DNA of 64,000 bases from assembly GCA_016787645.1 (NCBI GenBank), contig JAEUUF010000016.1, positions 1 through 64,000 of the forward strand, read 5' to 3'. A program made the position numbers and the translations under genes. This document shows positions 26,765-36,184 of this stretch, in pieces. This DNA is from Cyclobacteriaceae bacterium (GTDB lineage: Bacteria > Bacteroidota > Bacteroidia > Cytophagales > Cyclobacteriaceae). How positions within the stretch are numbered: the first letter of the stretch is position 1; the number at the start of each line of letters is the position of its first letter. The notes below the pieces were generated by a model. That model was given only the letters and a program-made list of their open reading frames with translations, was not told where the DNA came from and did not search any database.

Positions 26765-27640
26765 ATGGCGAGTCTAAAAGAAGTCAAAACGCGGATAAGC
26801 TCGGTAATCAGTACCCAGCAGATTACCAAAGCCATGAAGATGGTTGCGGCTGCCAAATTGCGCAAGTCGCAGGACCGGATTATCCAAATGCGTCCCTTCG
26901 CCAAGGAAATGAACGGGATTCTTCAAAATCTGTCTTCCGGCATGACGGACGGTGACAACTGGTTTAGCAAGGTCCGGTCAGAAGAAAAGATTCTCATCCT
27001 TGCCTTGACTTCTGACCGCGGTCTTTGTGGGTCATTCAATTCCAGCACGATCAAGGGCGTATTGCGGCTGATCCAGGAGAAGTATGCCGCACAGCAAGCC
27101 CGAAAGAATGTAACCATCATGCCGATTGGCAAGAAGGCGCTTGAGTTCTTCTCGAAGCGGGGTTATCCGGTAATTGATACGTATGCCAATCTTTTCCACG
27201 GGCTGAGTTTTGAGGCTACTTCTGAAGCGGCCAATTTCCTGATGGATGCTTTCCGCACCGGGAAGTTTGATAAGATTGAAATTATTTACAACCAATTCAA
27301 GAACGTGGCGACCCAGGTGCTCATCACCGAGCAGTATCTCCCGGTTCTTCCGGTAGCCGGCGGCAAAAAGCACCCCATTGATTTCATCTTTCAGCCGAAT
27401 CAGACGGAAATCATGGCGGGTCTAATCCCTAAGTCGCTGAAAGTGCAGTTGTTTAAGACGCTGTTGGACTCCAATGCTTCAGAGAACGGGGCCCGCATGA
27501 CGGCCATGGATAAGGCCACTGAAAATGCAGGGGAAATCCTTAAGGAGCTCAGATTAACCTACAACCGTACGCGCCAGGCCGCCATCACGAAGGAGATCCT
27601 GGAAATTGTTGCCGGTGCCGAAGCACTGAAGGCCTCCTAG
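26765..27640 (+). CDS. atpG: ATP synthase F1 subunit gamma
   Basis: A 291-residue central rotor shaft. The N-terminal helix contains VKTRISSVISTQQITKAMKMVAAAKLRK and the C-terminal helix contains the signature MTAMDKATENAGEILKELRLTYNRTRQAAITKEILEI, here given in part; both pair into the coiled-coil shaft. It is the last gene of this ATP synthase unit. atpD and atpC are not in the window and must be elsewhere, as is common in Bacteroidetes. Confidence 0.97.
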   Translation: MASLKEVKTRISSVISTQQITKAMKMVAAAKLRKSQDRIIQMRPFAKEMNGILQNLSSGMTDGDNWFSKVRSEEKILILALTSDRGLCGSFNSSTIKGVLRLIQEKYAAQQARKNVTIMPIGKKALEFFSKRGYPVIDTYANLFHGLSFEATSEAANFLMDAFRTGKFDKIEIIYNQFKNVATQVLITEQYLPVLPVAGGKKHPIDFIFQPNQTEIMAGLIPKSLKVQLFKTLLDSNASENGARMTAMDKATENAGEILKELRLTYNRTRQAAITKEILEIVAGAEALKAS

Positions 27641-27791
27641 CGAACTTTCTTTCCAATGGGGATAGTTCAGGGCAAATCCCTTTCCTGCTAAATTTCCATC
27701 CCGGCCCTTATCATCTTTTGCTCTTTGTAGGGGGAAAGTTGCGCTTTTGTAACCTTTCTTACATCCCGGGCAATCGTAGAAGGCCATGACT

Positions 27792-27799
27792 TACTTTTG
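27792..27799 (+). promoter_or_regulatory. -7 box (TACTTTTG) for the PAS kinase
   Basis: Exact TAnnTTTG match ending six bases before the ATG at 27806; it overlaps an alternative TTG start at 27797, which it argues against. Apart from this box, I saw no structure or gene in the 156-base gap after atpG. Confidence 0.55.
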
Positions 27800-27805
27800 G
27801 GATTC

Positions 27806-29632
27806 ATGGCCACCACGCAGCTCTTCCGGGGCGACTTGCAGAAAGTCATCGATCACTTGCCGGTAGTGGTCTTTGAATACACATTCTTTCCGCAAGGAGA
27901 CCGGGGTTTCACTTACATCAGTCCTCGTTGTTTCGAACTAATTGGATTACCTGCCGACACCATCCTGGAGGGCCGCCTGTCGATGGGCAACTTTATCCAT
28001 CCGGATGACCTGGCCAGTTTTAATGCTGGGATTGAAGAAAGTGTGGTTACCCTCAAGGATTGGTGTTGGAGAGGCCGGGTAATGGGAAAGGATGACTATT
28101 TGTGGATTGAAACAAAGAGTACGGCCACCCGGATGCCTGACGGAAGAATCGTTTACCATGGAATCTTTTCGGACATCACAGAAACCAAACAACTGGAAGA
28201 TAAGAACCGGTTATCGGAGGTTCGTTACCGCAACCTGATTGAGCAACTGCCATTGGGCATTGCCATTCATGTTGGGGGGGTAATCAGGTTTGCGAATGCC
28301 CATGCGGTAAAGCTGATGGGTGCCAGGGAGGCTCGTGAGTTAATCGGGGAGGAGGCCATTCAATTTGTTCATCCAGATTACCGGAGTCATTCACTTGAGC
28401 GAATCAGAACTATACTGCAAGGGAAGCCGGTGCCGCCAATGGAAACAAAGTTCGTTCGGCTTGATGGCAAGGAAATCATCGTTGAAAGCATCGGACATCC
28501 TTATACCTATGAGGGCCTGCCGGCCGTGCAGGTGATCTTTTCGGATATTACCGAAAGAAAGGAAGCAGAGGCGGGGTTTCAGAAGACGGAGACCCTGTTT
28601 TTTGAATTGTTTCAGAATACTCCGCTTGCTATCGTGTTGTTGAATGAACGAAGCGAGGTGGTGAAAATCAATAAGGGTTTTGAAGACCTTTTTGGATACA
28701 CTTTCCAGGATTTGGTAGGCCGAACGTTGACCGAGGCTATTGTTCCAACTGAGTTAGAACGTGAGGGAGATGAAATAAACAGCACCATTACCGAAAACAA
28801 AGTGATCCGCGTGGAGACGGTACGCCGGAGGAAAAATGGTCACCCCGTGTCGGTAATCATTTACGGGGTTCCGGTTCTTCTGCGTGATGAAAAAATTGGA
28901 ATCTTCGGCTTGTATGTGGATGTAACCGAGCGGCAACGGGTGGCCGAAGAACTCAAGATTAGGAATGCGGAACTTGACAATTTCGTTTATAAAGTTTCGC
29001 ATGATCTGCGCGCCCCGCTTTCTTCCATGCTTGGACTGGCCCATTTGGCCGCGATGCCCGGAAACCGCGATGACCTCGCGGGGTATGTCCGTCTCATGGG
29101 AGAGAAAGCGATGCAATTGGATCACTTCATCAGTGATGTACTGAGTCATTCCAAGAACCTGAAGATGGAGGTTACTGTGGATCGTGTCGATCTGCCTGAA
29201 ATCATTGGGAAGACATTTAGCGACCTAAGTTACCTGGCAGGTTCGGATCAAGTGAGAAGAGCAGTGTCGGTAGAAGGAATGGAATTCTTCAGCGACCACT
29301 GGCGTATAGGGGAGATCTTCAGAAACCTGATTTCCAATGCCATCAAGTATCGCAAACTTAATCATGACGCGGCCGTCAATGTAAAAGTTCAGGTGGGCAA
29401 CGACAGTTGTCAAATTGTAGTGGAGGACAATGGGATCGGTGTTGATCCCGCGCTGGTACCCCGTATCTTCGAAATGTTTGTTCGCGCCAGCGACCGTTCG
29501 GATGGAAGTGGGTTGGGCCTGTATATAGTAAAGAACGCAGTCGACCGTTTGGGCGGTACCATTCAGGTCGAAAGCGAGTTACAGGTGGGTACACGTTTCC
29601 GCATTACTTTGCCCAATCTCATTCCAAAATAA
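27806..29632 (+). CDS. Multi-PAS sensor histidine kinase
   Basis: A 608-residue soluble sensor kinase with no membrane helix. Three PAS/PAC units lie at about 15-130, 135-250 and 255-380 (each ending in a SDITE or VDVTERQ PAC-type motif). The HisKA domain follows (KVSHDLRAPLSSMLGLAHL, His399), then HATPase_c with NLISNAIKYRK, VEDNGIGVDP and GSGLGLYIVKNAV. No response regulator gene is adjacent, so it is an orphan kinase; the PAS ligand is unknown. I chose ATG 27806 over TTG 27797 because of the promoter box. Confidence 0.93.
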   Translation: MATTQLFRGDLQKVIDHLPVVVFEYTFFPQGDRGFTYISPRCFELIGLPADTILEGRLSMGNFIHPDDLASFNAGIEESVVTLKDWCWRGRVMGKDDYLWIETKSTATRMPDGRIVYHGIFSDITETKQLEDKNRLSEVRYRNLIEQLPLGIAIHVGGVIRFANAHAVKLMGAREARELIGEEAIQFVHPDYRSHSLERIRTILQGKPVPPMETKFVRLDGKEIIVESIGHPYTYEGLPAVQVIFSDITERKEAEAGFQKTETLFFELFQNTPLAIVLLNERSEVVKINKGFEDLFGYTFQDLVGRTLTEAIVPTELEREGDEINSTITENKVIRVETVRRRKNGHPVSVIIYGVPVLLRDEKIGIFGLYVDVTERQRVAEELKIRNAELDNFVYKVSHDLRAPLSSMLGLAHLAAMPGNRDDLAGYVRLMGEKAMQLDHFISDVLSHSKNLKMEVTVDRVDLPEIIGKTFSDLSYLAGSDQVRRAVSVEGMEFFSDHWRIGEIFRNLISNAIKYRKLNHDAAVNVKVQVGNDSCQIVVEDNGIGVDPALVPRIFEMFVRASDRSDGSGLGLYIVKNAVDRLGGTIQVESELQVGTRFRITLPNLIPK

Positions 29633-29654
29633 CCTGTTATCTTACCGGCCGTCT

Positions 29655-30824
29655 ATGGAGATCGTCGAAGTCAAGAATCCGGCAGAGCGGCGTGAATTCT
29701 TACAGCTGCCTGTCCGCCTGTACCGTGATGTGCCGCAGTGGATTCGGCCGTTGGACAAGGATGTTGAACAGGTATTTGACCCTGAGCTGAATAAGTCCTT
29801 TCGGGAAGGTGAATGCAGCCGCTGGATTCTGAGGGATGAAGGTGGCAAAACGATTGGTCGCGTGGCGGCCTTCGTGTTAAAGCGCACCGTGAACCGCGGC
29901 AATGATCAACCTACCGGGGGAATGGGTTTCTTCGAGTGTATCGATGATCAGGCGGCAGCTTTTCATTTGTTTGATCAATGCAAACGCTGGTTGACAGAGC
30001 GTGGCATGGAAGCCATGGATGGTCCGATTAATTTTGGAAGTCGCGAAAAGTGGTGGGGATTGTTAGTGGAAGGATTTGATCGTGAACCGAATTACCAGTG
30101 CAACTATAATTTTCCTTATTATGCTAAAATCTTTGAGGCATACGGGTTTAAGTTATATTTCTCTCAATTGACCTATGCCCGGAAAGTGATGGATCCATTG
30201 TCGGAACGGCTTGCCTATAAAGCAGAGCTGGCCAGCGCAGATTCAAATTATTCCTTTCGCCATTTGTCCAAGGCGGAAATCGGCAAGTTGCCTGAACTGA
30301 TCCGCCAGGTCTACAATCAGGCCTGGAACAACCGGGCGGAAACGCCAGAGATTACCGCTGCCCAGGCGAAATTGCTGGTCAAGCAGATGAGACCAATCCT
30401 GGATGTTCGTCTCCTTTGGTTTGGATTCTACAAGGATGACCCCGTCGCCTTCTTCCTTTCACTCCCGGAGATCAATCAATGGTTCAAGTACGTGAACGGG
30501 AAGCTGGATTGGATCGGACTGATTAAATTAGGATGGTATAAGTTTACGCGGCCTAACCGAAAAGCCTTTGGGATTTTGTTTGGGGTGATTCCTGAGCATC
30601 AGGGTAAAGGTGTGGATGGTGCGCTGATCATGTCGGCCAGGAAGCTTTATCAATCAGGCAAACTCCCGTACATTGAATACGAAATGAACTGGATAGGAGA
30701 CTTTAATCCAAAGATGATACAAGTGGTTGAACAAGTTGGGGGATTTGTCAGCAAACGACACGTTACCTATCGAAAACTGTTCGATGAATCCAAACCATTC
30801 CGTCGTCATCCTATTCTGAACTAA
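29655..30824 (+). CDS. GNAT-like N-acetyltransferase superfamily protein
   Basis: A 389-residue cytoplasmic protein. The N-terminal EIVEVKNPAERREFLQLPVRLYRD, then RWILRDEGGKTIGRVAAF and a C-terminal FGILFGVIPEHQGKGVDGALI resemble the acetyl-CoA pyrophosphate loop (Q/R-x-x-G-x-G/A) of GNAT enzymes. It looks like a double or extended GNAT fold of a kind frequent in Bacteroidetes. The substrate is unknown. It follows the kinase by 22 bases and the next gene starts three bases after its stop. Confidence 0.7.
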   Translation: MEIVEVKNPAERREFLQLPVRLYRDVPQWIRPLDKDVEQVFDPELNKSFREGECSRWILRDEGGKTIGRVAAFVLKRTVNRGNDQPTGGMGFFECIDDQAAAFHLFDQCKRWLTERGMEAMDGPINFGSREKWWGLLVEGFDREPNYQCNYNFPYYAKIFEAYGFKLYFSQLTYARKVMDPLSERLAYKAELASADSNYSFRHLSKAEIGKLPELIRQVYNQAWNNRAETPEITAAQAKLLVKQMRPILDVRLLWFGFYKDDPVAFFLSLPEINQWFKYVNGKLDWIGLIKLGWYKFTRPNRKAFGILFGVIPEHQGKGVDGALIMSARKLYQSGKLPYIEYEMNWIGDFNPKMIQVVEQVGGFVSKRHVTYRKLFDESKPFRRHPILN

Positions 30825-30827
30825 TGT

Positions 30828-31409
30828 ATGGGTGAGCAAGACGAATCCCGATCCAGTTTCCTATTCCGCAATCTATTCCGGGGGCTGATCTGGTTTGCCG
30901 TCATTCTTACGGCCTATATTCTTGCCGCGGAAGAGATTGCTGTTTATCAAAAGGAGATCAATAACATTGGTGACCGGCTGCCTTTGCTGTTGGGAATTTT
31001 CACCGTTTCCGAGGTGGTGTTTGGGATTATTCCACCTGAATTGTTTATGCTCATTTGGCAATCGAAGGGAGTGTTGTCCGAATATGCCATCAATCTCACC
31101 TACCTTACCCTGATTTCCTATGGAGCCGGTGTGCTGGGCTACTACATTGGGTATTATTTTTCGAAGACGCCTTTCTATGTACAGATTCATCAGCGGTACC
31201 TCAAGCAATATGACGAGAAGTTGAGGACCTATGGATTGTACCTTGTGCTGGTGGGAGCGATCACGCCGGTGCCCTTTTCGGCAACGTGCATGTTGGCGGG
31301 GTCGGTCCACACCCCCATCGACAAGTTTTTGCTTATCTGCGTGACTCGCATCATCCGATTTGCCGGCTACGGGTGGGCTGTTTGGGCGGCACCAAATTAT
31401 TTTACTTAG
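30828..31409 (+). CDS. YqaA/VTT-like small integral membrane protein
   Basis: A 193-residue protein with about five hydrophobic segments. The stretch LTYLTLISYGAGVLGYYIGYYF followed by a basic loop and VGAITPVPFSATCMLAGSV (here split) matches the VTT/DedA-like pattern of a Gly-rich re-entrant region and a Pro-containing motif. DedA-like proteins act in lipid flipping or envelope homeostasis; the function here is inferred. The stop overlaps the convergent RND pump gene by eight bases. Confidence 0.7.
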   Translation: MGEQDESRSSFLFRNLFRGLIWFAVILTAYILAAEEIAVYQKEINNIGDRLPLLLGIFTVSEVVFGIIPPELFMLIWQSKGVLSEYAINLTYLTLISYGAGVLGYYIGYYFSKTPFYVQIHQRYLKQYDEKLRTYGLYLVLVGAITPVPFSATCMLAGSVHTPIDKFLLICVTRIIRFAGYGWAVWAAPNYFT

Positions 31410-34400
31410 CTTCGGCGGGCTGGGCACCGTGAACCGGCGTGTGGCTGGAGAGGTAGGAGTAGATAGCCGGGATAACAAACAAGGTCAGCACGGTCGAAAA
31501 GAGCATCCCGCCTATTACTGCAATGCCCATCGATACGCGGCTCTCGGAACCTGAACCGAGCGCAAGGGCAATGGGGAGAATACCCAGGATGGTAGAGAGG
31601 CTCGTCATGATGATTGGACGGAAACGGGACTCTGCCGATCCGATTACCGCATCCATCACACTCAGGCCTTGCTCCTTGCGCTGGTTGGCGAATTCAACAA
31701 TCAATATTCCGTTCTTGGTGACGAGACCAATGAGCATGATAATTCCAATCTGACTGAAGATATTCAGTGTTTGACTGAAGTACCATAGCGTGACCAATGC
31801 GCCAGCCAGGGCGAGGGGTACCGTGAACATGATGACGAAAGGGTCCTTGAAACTTTCAAACTGACCGGCCAAAACAAGATAGATGATGGCTAAAGCGATG
31901 ATGAAGGCCATGTAAATGCTTGAGGAGCTTTCCGCAAATTCACGGGCCGTTCCGTCCAGGCTGGTGGAGTAAGTTTTATCGAGAACCTCATCTGCGATTC
32001 GTTTCATTTCCTTGATGCCTTCGCCCATGGCGACTCCCCGGGCCAGTTGAGCCTGGACTTTGGCCGATGAATACCGGTTAAACCGGTATAATTGCGGTGG
32101 TTTGCTTTGCTCTTCCAGGGTGACCAGGTTGTCGAGCTGAATCAGTTCACCCTTTTTGTTTTTCACATACAGGCTCTTCAGGTCAAGAGGTTCATTGCGA
32201 TCCTTGCGTTCTACCTGGCCGATGATCTGGTATAGTTTACCTTCCATGATGAAGTTGCCAAAGCGCGTGCCGCTAAGCCCCAGTTGGAGCGTCTGGGCAA
32301 TATCAATTACGTTTACCCCGATATTACGCGCCTTGTCACGGTCAATCGTGATGTTGATTTCCGGCTTATTGAATTTCAAGTCGAGGTCTACAAATGAAAA
32401 TTTGGGACTGGCTGCTGCCTTCGCCATGAACTCCGGAAGCACAGCCTCTAATTTTTCCAGGCTTGAAGCCTGGATGACAAACTGCAAAGGGAAGCCACCT
32501 CGCCGATCGCCACCTACTGTCTGCGTTTGCGTCACATACGTTCGGACACCGCTGAATTGTTTAGCTTTTTCAGTTACATCATCCACTATTTCTTGTTGGG
32601 TACGGGTACGCTCTTCAGGATTCTTGAGTATGATTCGAACCATTCCTGAATTGACGCCGACGGTCCCAAAGCCCGGGGCCGTAACACTGACCAGCCCGGA
32701 ACTTTCCGGTACTTCTTTTTGAAGGAAGTTGGTGATATCCATTACGTAGCCGTCCATGTATTCAAACGTTGCACCCTCTGCACCCTGGGCCATAATTCGG
32801 AATTCGCTGCGATCTTCCAGCGGTGATAACTCGGAGGGCAGGCTCCTTCCAAAATAGACGATCAGCAGGCCCGAGACGAGAACAATAATGAAGGCGATCC
32901 AACGGTGCTTCATGAAGGATTCAAGGGAGGAAGCATATTGGTTGGTAAGCCATTGAAAGAAAGGTTCGGTTTTACGGTATAGCCAGGGTTGTTGTTCACG
33001 CCGTTTCAGTAAGCGTGAGCTCATCATGGGTGTTAGTGTAAGTGAAACGAACGCGGAGATGGCTACCGAACTGGCTACGACGAGGCCAAATTCCCTGAAC
33101 AAGCGACCGGTAAGTCCCTGCAGGAAAATGACGGGCAGAAAAACGGCCACCACAGATACCGTTGTGGAAATAACAGCAAAGTAGATTTCAACAGATCCGC
33201 GTTTGGCGGCCTCAACCGGGTTATCGCCCTCCTCGATCTTCACATAGATGTTCTCGAGTACCACGATGGCATCATCCACCACGAGGCCGATGGCCAGCAC
33301 AATGGCTAGCAAGGTCAGTACGTTGATGGTGAATCCGAGGACGTACATGACAAAGAATGACCCAATGAGAGAAATGGGGATGGTGGCTATGGGGATGACG
33401 GTAGTGCGCCAATCCCGCAGGAAGAAGAAGATGACAAACAATACCAGGCTAAAGGCAATGATCACTGTTTCCTCAACTTCCTTGATGGAACTTCGAATGA
33501 ATTGGGTGGAGTCCCAGCTCATGTAATATTTGATATCGGATGGCAGATCGGCCTGAATTTGTTCGAGCTTCTGGTAGAGCCGGTCAGCGATTTCAATGTT
33601 GTTGGCGCCAGGCTGTGCGACAACGGCGAGCGCTATGCCCGGCTTGCCGTCCCGGCGCAACAAGGTGCGGTCGTTTTCCGGGTATAACTGGGCATAGCCT
33701 ACATCACTGAAGCGGACAATGTTGTTCCCGTCATCTTTGATAATAAGGTCATTGAAATCGGCTACGGTTGTCAGGCGCCCCATAGTTCTCACGGTCAATT
33801 CTGTATTTCGACCCTCCACGCGTCCGGACGGCAACTCTACGTTCTCCCGGTTAAGGGCCTGGAGTACGTCCGTGGGGGCGAGTTTCAAGGAGGCCATTTT
33901 GATGGGGTCCATCCACAAACGCATGGAATACCGACGCTGTCCCCAGAGCTGCACAGAGCTAACACCCGGAATAGTCTGCAGTCGTTCCTTGAACATGATT
34001 TCTCCGACCCGGGAAAGATCAAGTAGGTCGCGATGGTCACTGGCCACCGAAAGGAAGATAATGGGCGCAGAATCAGCGTCCGCTTTCTCCACGACGGGTG
34101 GATCGACATCGCGTGGGAGATTAAACAGCGAACCGGCAACCTTGTCGCGTACATCGTTGGCGGCGGCCTCGATGTTTACGCCGAGTTCGAATTCAACCGT
34201 GATGGTGCTTCTTCCCTCGCGGCTTACTGAGGTTAGTGTGCGAATACCGGCGATCCCGTTAATGGCATCCTCAAGGGGTTCGGTAATTTGGGATTCAATA
34301 ACATCTGCATTTGCTCCGACGTAAGCCGTACTCACCGTAATTACGGGAGGGTCTACGCTGGGAAACTCCCGAATCCCCAGGAAGGTAAAGCCGATGTATC

Positions 34401-34476
34401 CGAAGAGGATAATCACCAGCGACATGACAATGGCCAGGACAGGGCGGTTGATGCTGGTGATGGATAAACTGGCCAT
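31402..34476 (-). CDS. RND multidrug efflux permease (HAE1/AcrB-like)
   Basis: A 1024-residue inner-membrane proton/drug antiporter. The opening MASLSITSINRPVLAIVMSL is typical of the family. Two repeats of one plus five helices surround two large periplasmic loops. The proton-relay Asp pair is in AIGLVVDDAIVVLENIY near residue 405, and QGLTGRLFREFG and GQFESFKDPFVIMFTVP are present. The membrane-fusion partner is 12 bases upstream. No TolC-like outer-membrane factor is in the cluster, so it must borrow one. Confidence 0.95.
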   Translation of the reverse strand: MASLSITSINRPVLAIVMSLVIILFGYIGFTFLGIREFPSVDPPVITVSTAYVGANADVIESQITEPLEDAINGIAGIRTLTSVSREGRSTITVEFELGVNIEAAANDVRDKVAGSLFNLPRDVDPPVVEKADADSAPIIFLSVASDHRDLLDLSRVGEIMFKERLQTIPGVSSVQLWGQRRYSMRLWMDPIKMASLKLAPTDVLQALNRENVELPSGRVEGRNTELTVRTMGRLTTVADFNDLIIKDDGNNIVRFSDVGYAQLYPENDRTLLRRDGKPGIALAVVAQPGANNIEIADRLYQKLEQIQADLPSDIKYYMSWDSTQFIRSSIKEVEETVIIAFSLVLFVIFFFLRDWRTTVIPIATIPISLIGSFFVMYVLGFTINVLTLLAIVLAIGLVVDDAIVVLENIYVKIEEGDNPVEAAKRGSVEIYFAVISTTVSVVAVFLPVIFLQGLTGRLFREFGLVVASSVAISAFVSLTLTPMMSSRLLKRREQQPWLYRKTEPFFQWLTNQYASSLESFMKHRWIAFIIVLVSGLLIVYFGRSLPSELSPLEDRSEFRIMAQGAEGATFEYMDGYVMDITNFLQKEVPESSGLVSVTAPGFGTVGVNSGMVRIILKNPEERTRTQQEIVDDVTEKAKQFSGVRTYVTQTQTVGGDRRGGFPLQFVIQASSLEKLEAVLPEFMAKAAASPKFSFVDLDLKFNKPEINITIDRDKARNIGVNVIDIAQTLQLGLSGTRFGNFIMEGKLYQIIGQVERKDRNEPLDLKSLYVKNKKGELIQLDNLVTLEEQSKPPQLYRFNRYSSAKVQAQLARGVAMGEGIKEMKRIADEVLDKTYSTSLDGTAREFAESSSSIYMAFIIALAIIYLVLAGQFESFKDPFVIMFTVPLALAGALVTLWYFSQTLNIFSQIGIIMLIGLVTKNGILIVEFANQRKEQGLSVMDAVIGSAESRFRPIIMTSLSTILGILPIALALGSGSESRVSMGIAVIGGMLFSTVLTLFVIPAIYSYLSSHTPVHGAQPAEAK

Positions 34477-34488
34477 ACGTGATGCTGG

Positions 34489-35556
34489 TTAATTAACCTT
34501 AACGACCTTAACAGGCATTTCGTTCCGCAGTTGGAGGATGCCGGTGGTAATGACAGTGTCGCCGGCCTGAAGACCAGACAAGATTTCGATTTTCAGATTG
34601 GTTCTTGTTCCGGTTTCAATCGTCACTAGTTTGGCTTTCCCGGAGCGGGTAACATATACGGTTTGACCCGCCTGACCGGGGATGACAGCCTGGGTGGGAA
34701 TGAGAAGGGCATCCGGTTTGGAATTGAGGATAAGATCGACCTTGACAAATTGACCAGGTATCAGTAGGCCTTTTGAGTTGTCAGCGACTGCCCGGATCTT
34801 CAGCGTACGTGTTGCCTCATCGATTCGAGGTTCTATGGCGTAAACATCCCCAAAGAATACCCGGGAGGTATCGTTCTCTACGGTAAACCTGATTTTCTCC
34901 CCATTGGCAATCATCGGGCTGTACCGGCTAGGTACTGCAAATTCAATTTTAGCGGGTGAGTTATTGTAGAGCGTGGCGATAACGGTGGCGGGTGAAATGT
35001 AGGCACCCTGGCTCACATAACGCAGCCCGATGACACCATCGAACGGAGCGAATACCCGTGTTTTCTGGAGTTGAGCTTCGAGCAGTTTGATGTCGGATAT
35101 GGTTGTGTTGAGGCGGTTGAGCGCATTGTCATATTCCTCCTGGCTGATTGCCTCTTTCTTGAAGAGTTGACGCTGACGGAATTCATTGTCTTTGTTGAGT
35201 TTTTGCATGTAGCGCTGCTTCTCAATCTGGGCCCGGATTTCCTCGTCGTTGATCTGCACCAGCAATTCTCCCTTCTTCACCCTGGCTCCCTCTTTGAAGT
35301 TGATCATGGTGATTTTACCGCTGGCCTCACTTTTGAGTTCCAGTGATTCATTGGCGATAATTGATCCTGTAATGATCAGGGAATTGTCAAAGAGAACCGG
35401 CTTCAATAAATAACCTTCCACCTGAAGAATGCTTCCCTGGGCAGGCCCTCCGGCCGCCGGGCCTGTTTCCTTTTTGTCAAACCATCCAAGTTTGGGCAAA
35501 GCCAGCAGAAAGAGGACCGCAATAGTTATGGAGATCGTGAGGATACGTTTTTTCAT
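34489..35556 (-). CDS. RND efflux membrane-fusion protein (AcrA/MexA-like)
   Basis: A 355-residue periplasmic adaptor. An N-terminal membrane anchor (ILTISITIAVLFLLALPKLG) has no lipobox Cys. The lipoyl halves (SEASGKITMINFKEGARVKKG and VFAPFDGVIGLRYVSQGAYI, each in part) flank a helical hairpin (about 105-165). Beta-barrel and membrane-proximal domains (IPTQAVIPGQAGQTVYV, VITTGILQLRNEMPV) follow. It starts nine bases after coaE, so the pump may be the tail of the yajC-YbbR-coaE transcript. Confidence 0.93.
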   Translation of the reverse strand: MKKRILTISITIAVLFLLALPKLGWFDKKETGPAAGGPAQGSILQVEGYLLKPVLFDNSLIITGSIIANESLELKSEASGKITMINFKEGARVKKGELLVQINDEEIRAQIEKQRYMQKLNKDNEFRQRQLFKKEAISQEEYDNALNRLNTTISDIKLLEAQLQKTRVFAPFDGVIGLRYVSQGAYISPATVIATLYNNSPAKIEFAVPSRYSPMIANGEKIRFTVENDTSRVFFGDVYAIEPRIDEATRTLKIRAVADNSKGLLIPGQFVKVDLILNSKPDALLIPTQAVIPGQAGQTVYVTRSGKAKLVTIETGTRTNLKIEILSGLQAGDTVITTGILQLRNEMPVKVVKVN

Positions 35557-35565
35557 GCTGAGGTA

Positions 35566-36183
35566 TTAGGCTTGCACGGGTGACTGTGCTTGCAAAAATT
35601 TTTGGTGAAGCTCAATCACCTGGGGAATGACCAGGTGGTGGTCGTCATTGTATATGATTACGTCTGCTCTTTTCATTTTTTCTTCTTCTGGCCATTGGTT
35701 TCTAATAATTTCCCGGACGCTGGCCTCTGTCCTTTGCGGGTCCCTGGCCAGAACGCGCTTAAGACGCAAGGCCTCCGGGGCTATCACCAGGATGACACAA
35801 CTCAGGCCAGTAGTCGCGCCAGCTTCATAAAGCAAGGCGGCTTCCCGAATCAAGTAGGGGTGGTTTGCGTGCTCGGCAACCCAACCTTGGTAATCAACAG
35901 CCACCCTGGGATGAACCAGACCGTTTAACGTATTCAATCGTTTCGCGTTTCCAAAAGCGACTTCGCTGAGGTGCGCCCGGTTCAGGCTTCCGTCTGGCCA
36001 ATACGACAAGGTTCCAAATTCTTTTTTGATTTGGTCGACCAGTATTCCGTCAGTGGTCATTAATTTTTTCGCACGGGAGTCGGCGTCATAAACGGGAACA
36101 CCGAAGCATTGGAATATCTTGCTTATGGTGGATTTTCCGGAGCCAATGCCCCCCGTTATCCCTACTTGATAGGGCAGTTTCAT
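35566..36183 (-). CDS. coaE: Dephospho-CoA kinase
   Basis: A 205-residue enzyme for the last step of CoA synthesis, phosphorylating the 3' hydroxyl of dephospho-CoA. The P-loop is GITGGIGSGKST at residues 8-19, followed by VPVYDADSRAKKLM (substrate-binding DAD), the lid region LVHPRVAVDYQGW, and VILVIAPEALRLKRVLARD near 130-150. Length is usual. One base separates it from the YbbR stop. Confidence 0.96.
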   Translation of the reverse strand: MKLPYQVGITGGIGSGKSTISKIFQCFGVPVYDADSRAKKLMTTDGILVDQIKKEFGTLSYWPDGSLNRAHLSEVAFGNAKRLNTLNGLVHPRVAVDYQGWVAEHANHPYLIREAALLYEAGATTGLSCVILVIAPEALRLKRVLARDPQRTEASVREIIRNQWPEEEKMKRADVIIYNDDHHLVIPQVIELHQKFLQAQSPVQA

Positions 36184-36184
36184 T

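Noticed and set aside
27641-27791. Possible terminator after atpG
   Set aside because: AACTTTC and GAAAGTT can pair only across about 80 bases and no hairpin with a T tract was found.
32156-32722. 188-codon + strand frame opposite the RND permease; likewise 33719-34324
   Set aside because: Both are antisense to a complete, well-conserved AcrB-like gene and their Ser/Arg-rich composition is typical of shadow frames.
31402-35556. A complete tripartite efflux system
   Set aside because: Only the permease and fusion protein are present; no TolC-like gene lies within the cluster, so I list it as two components.
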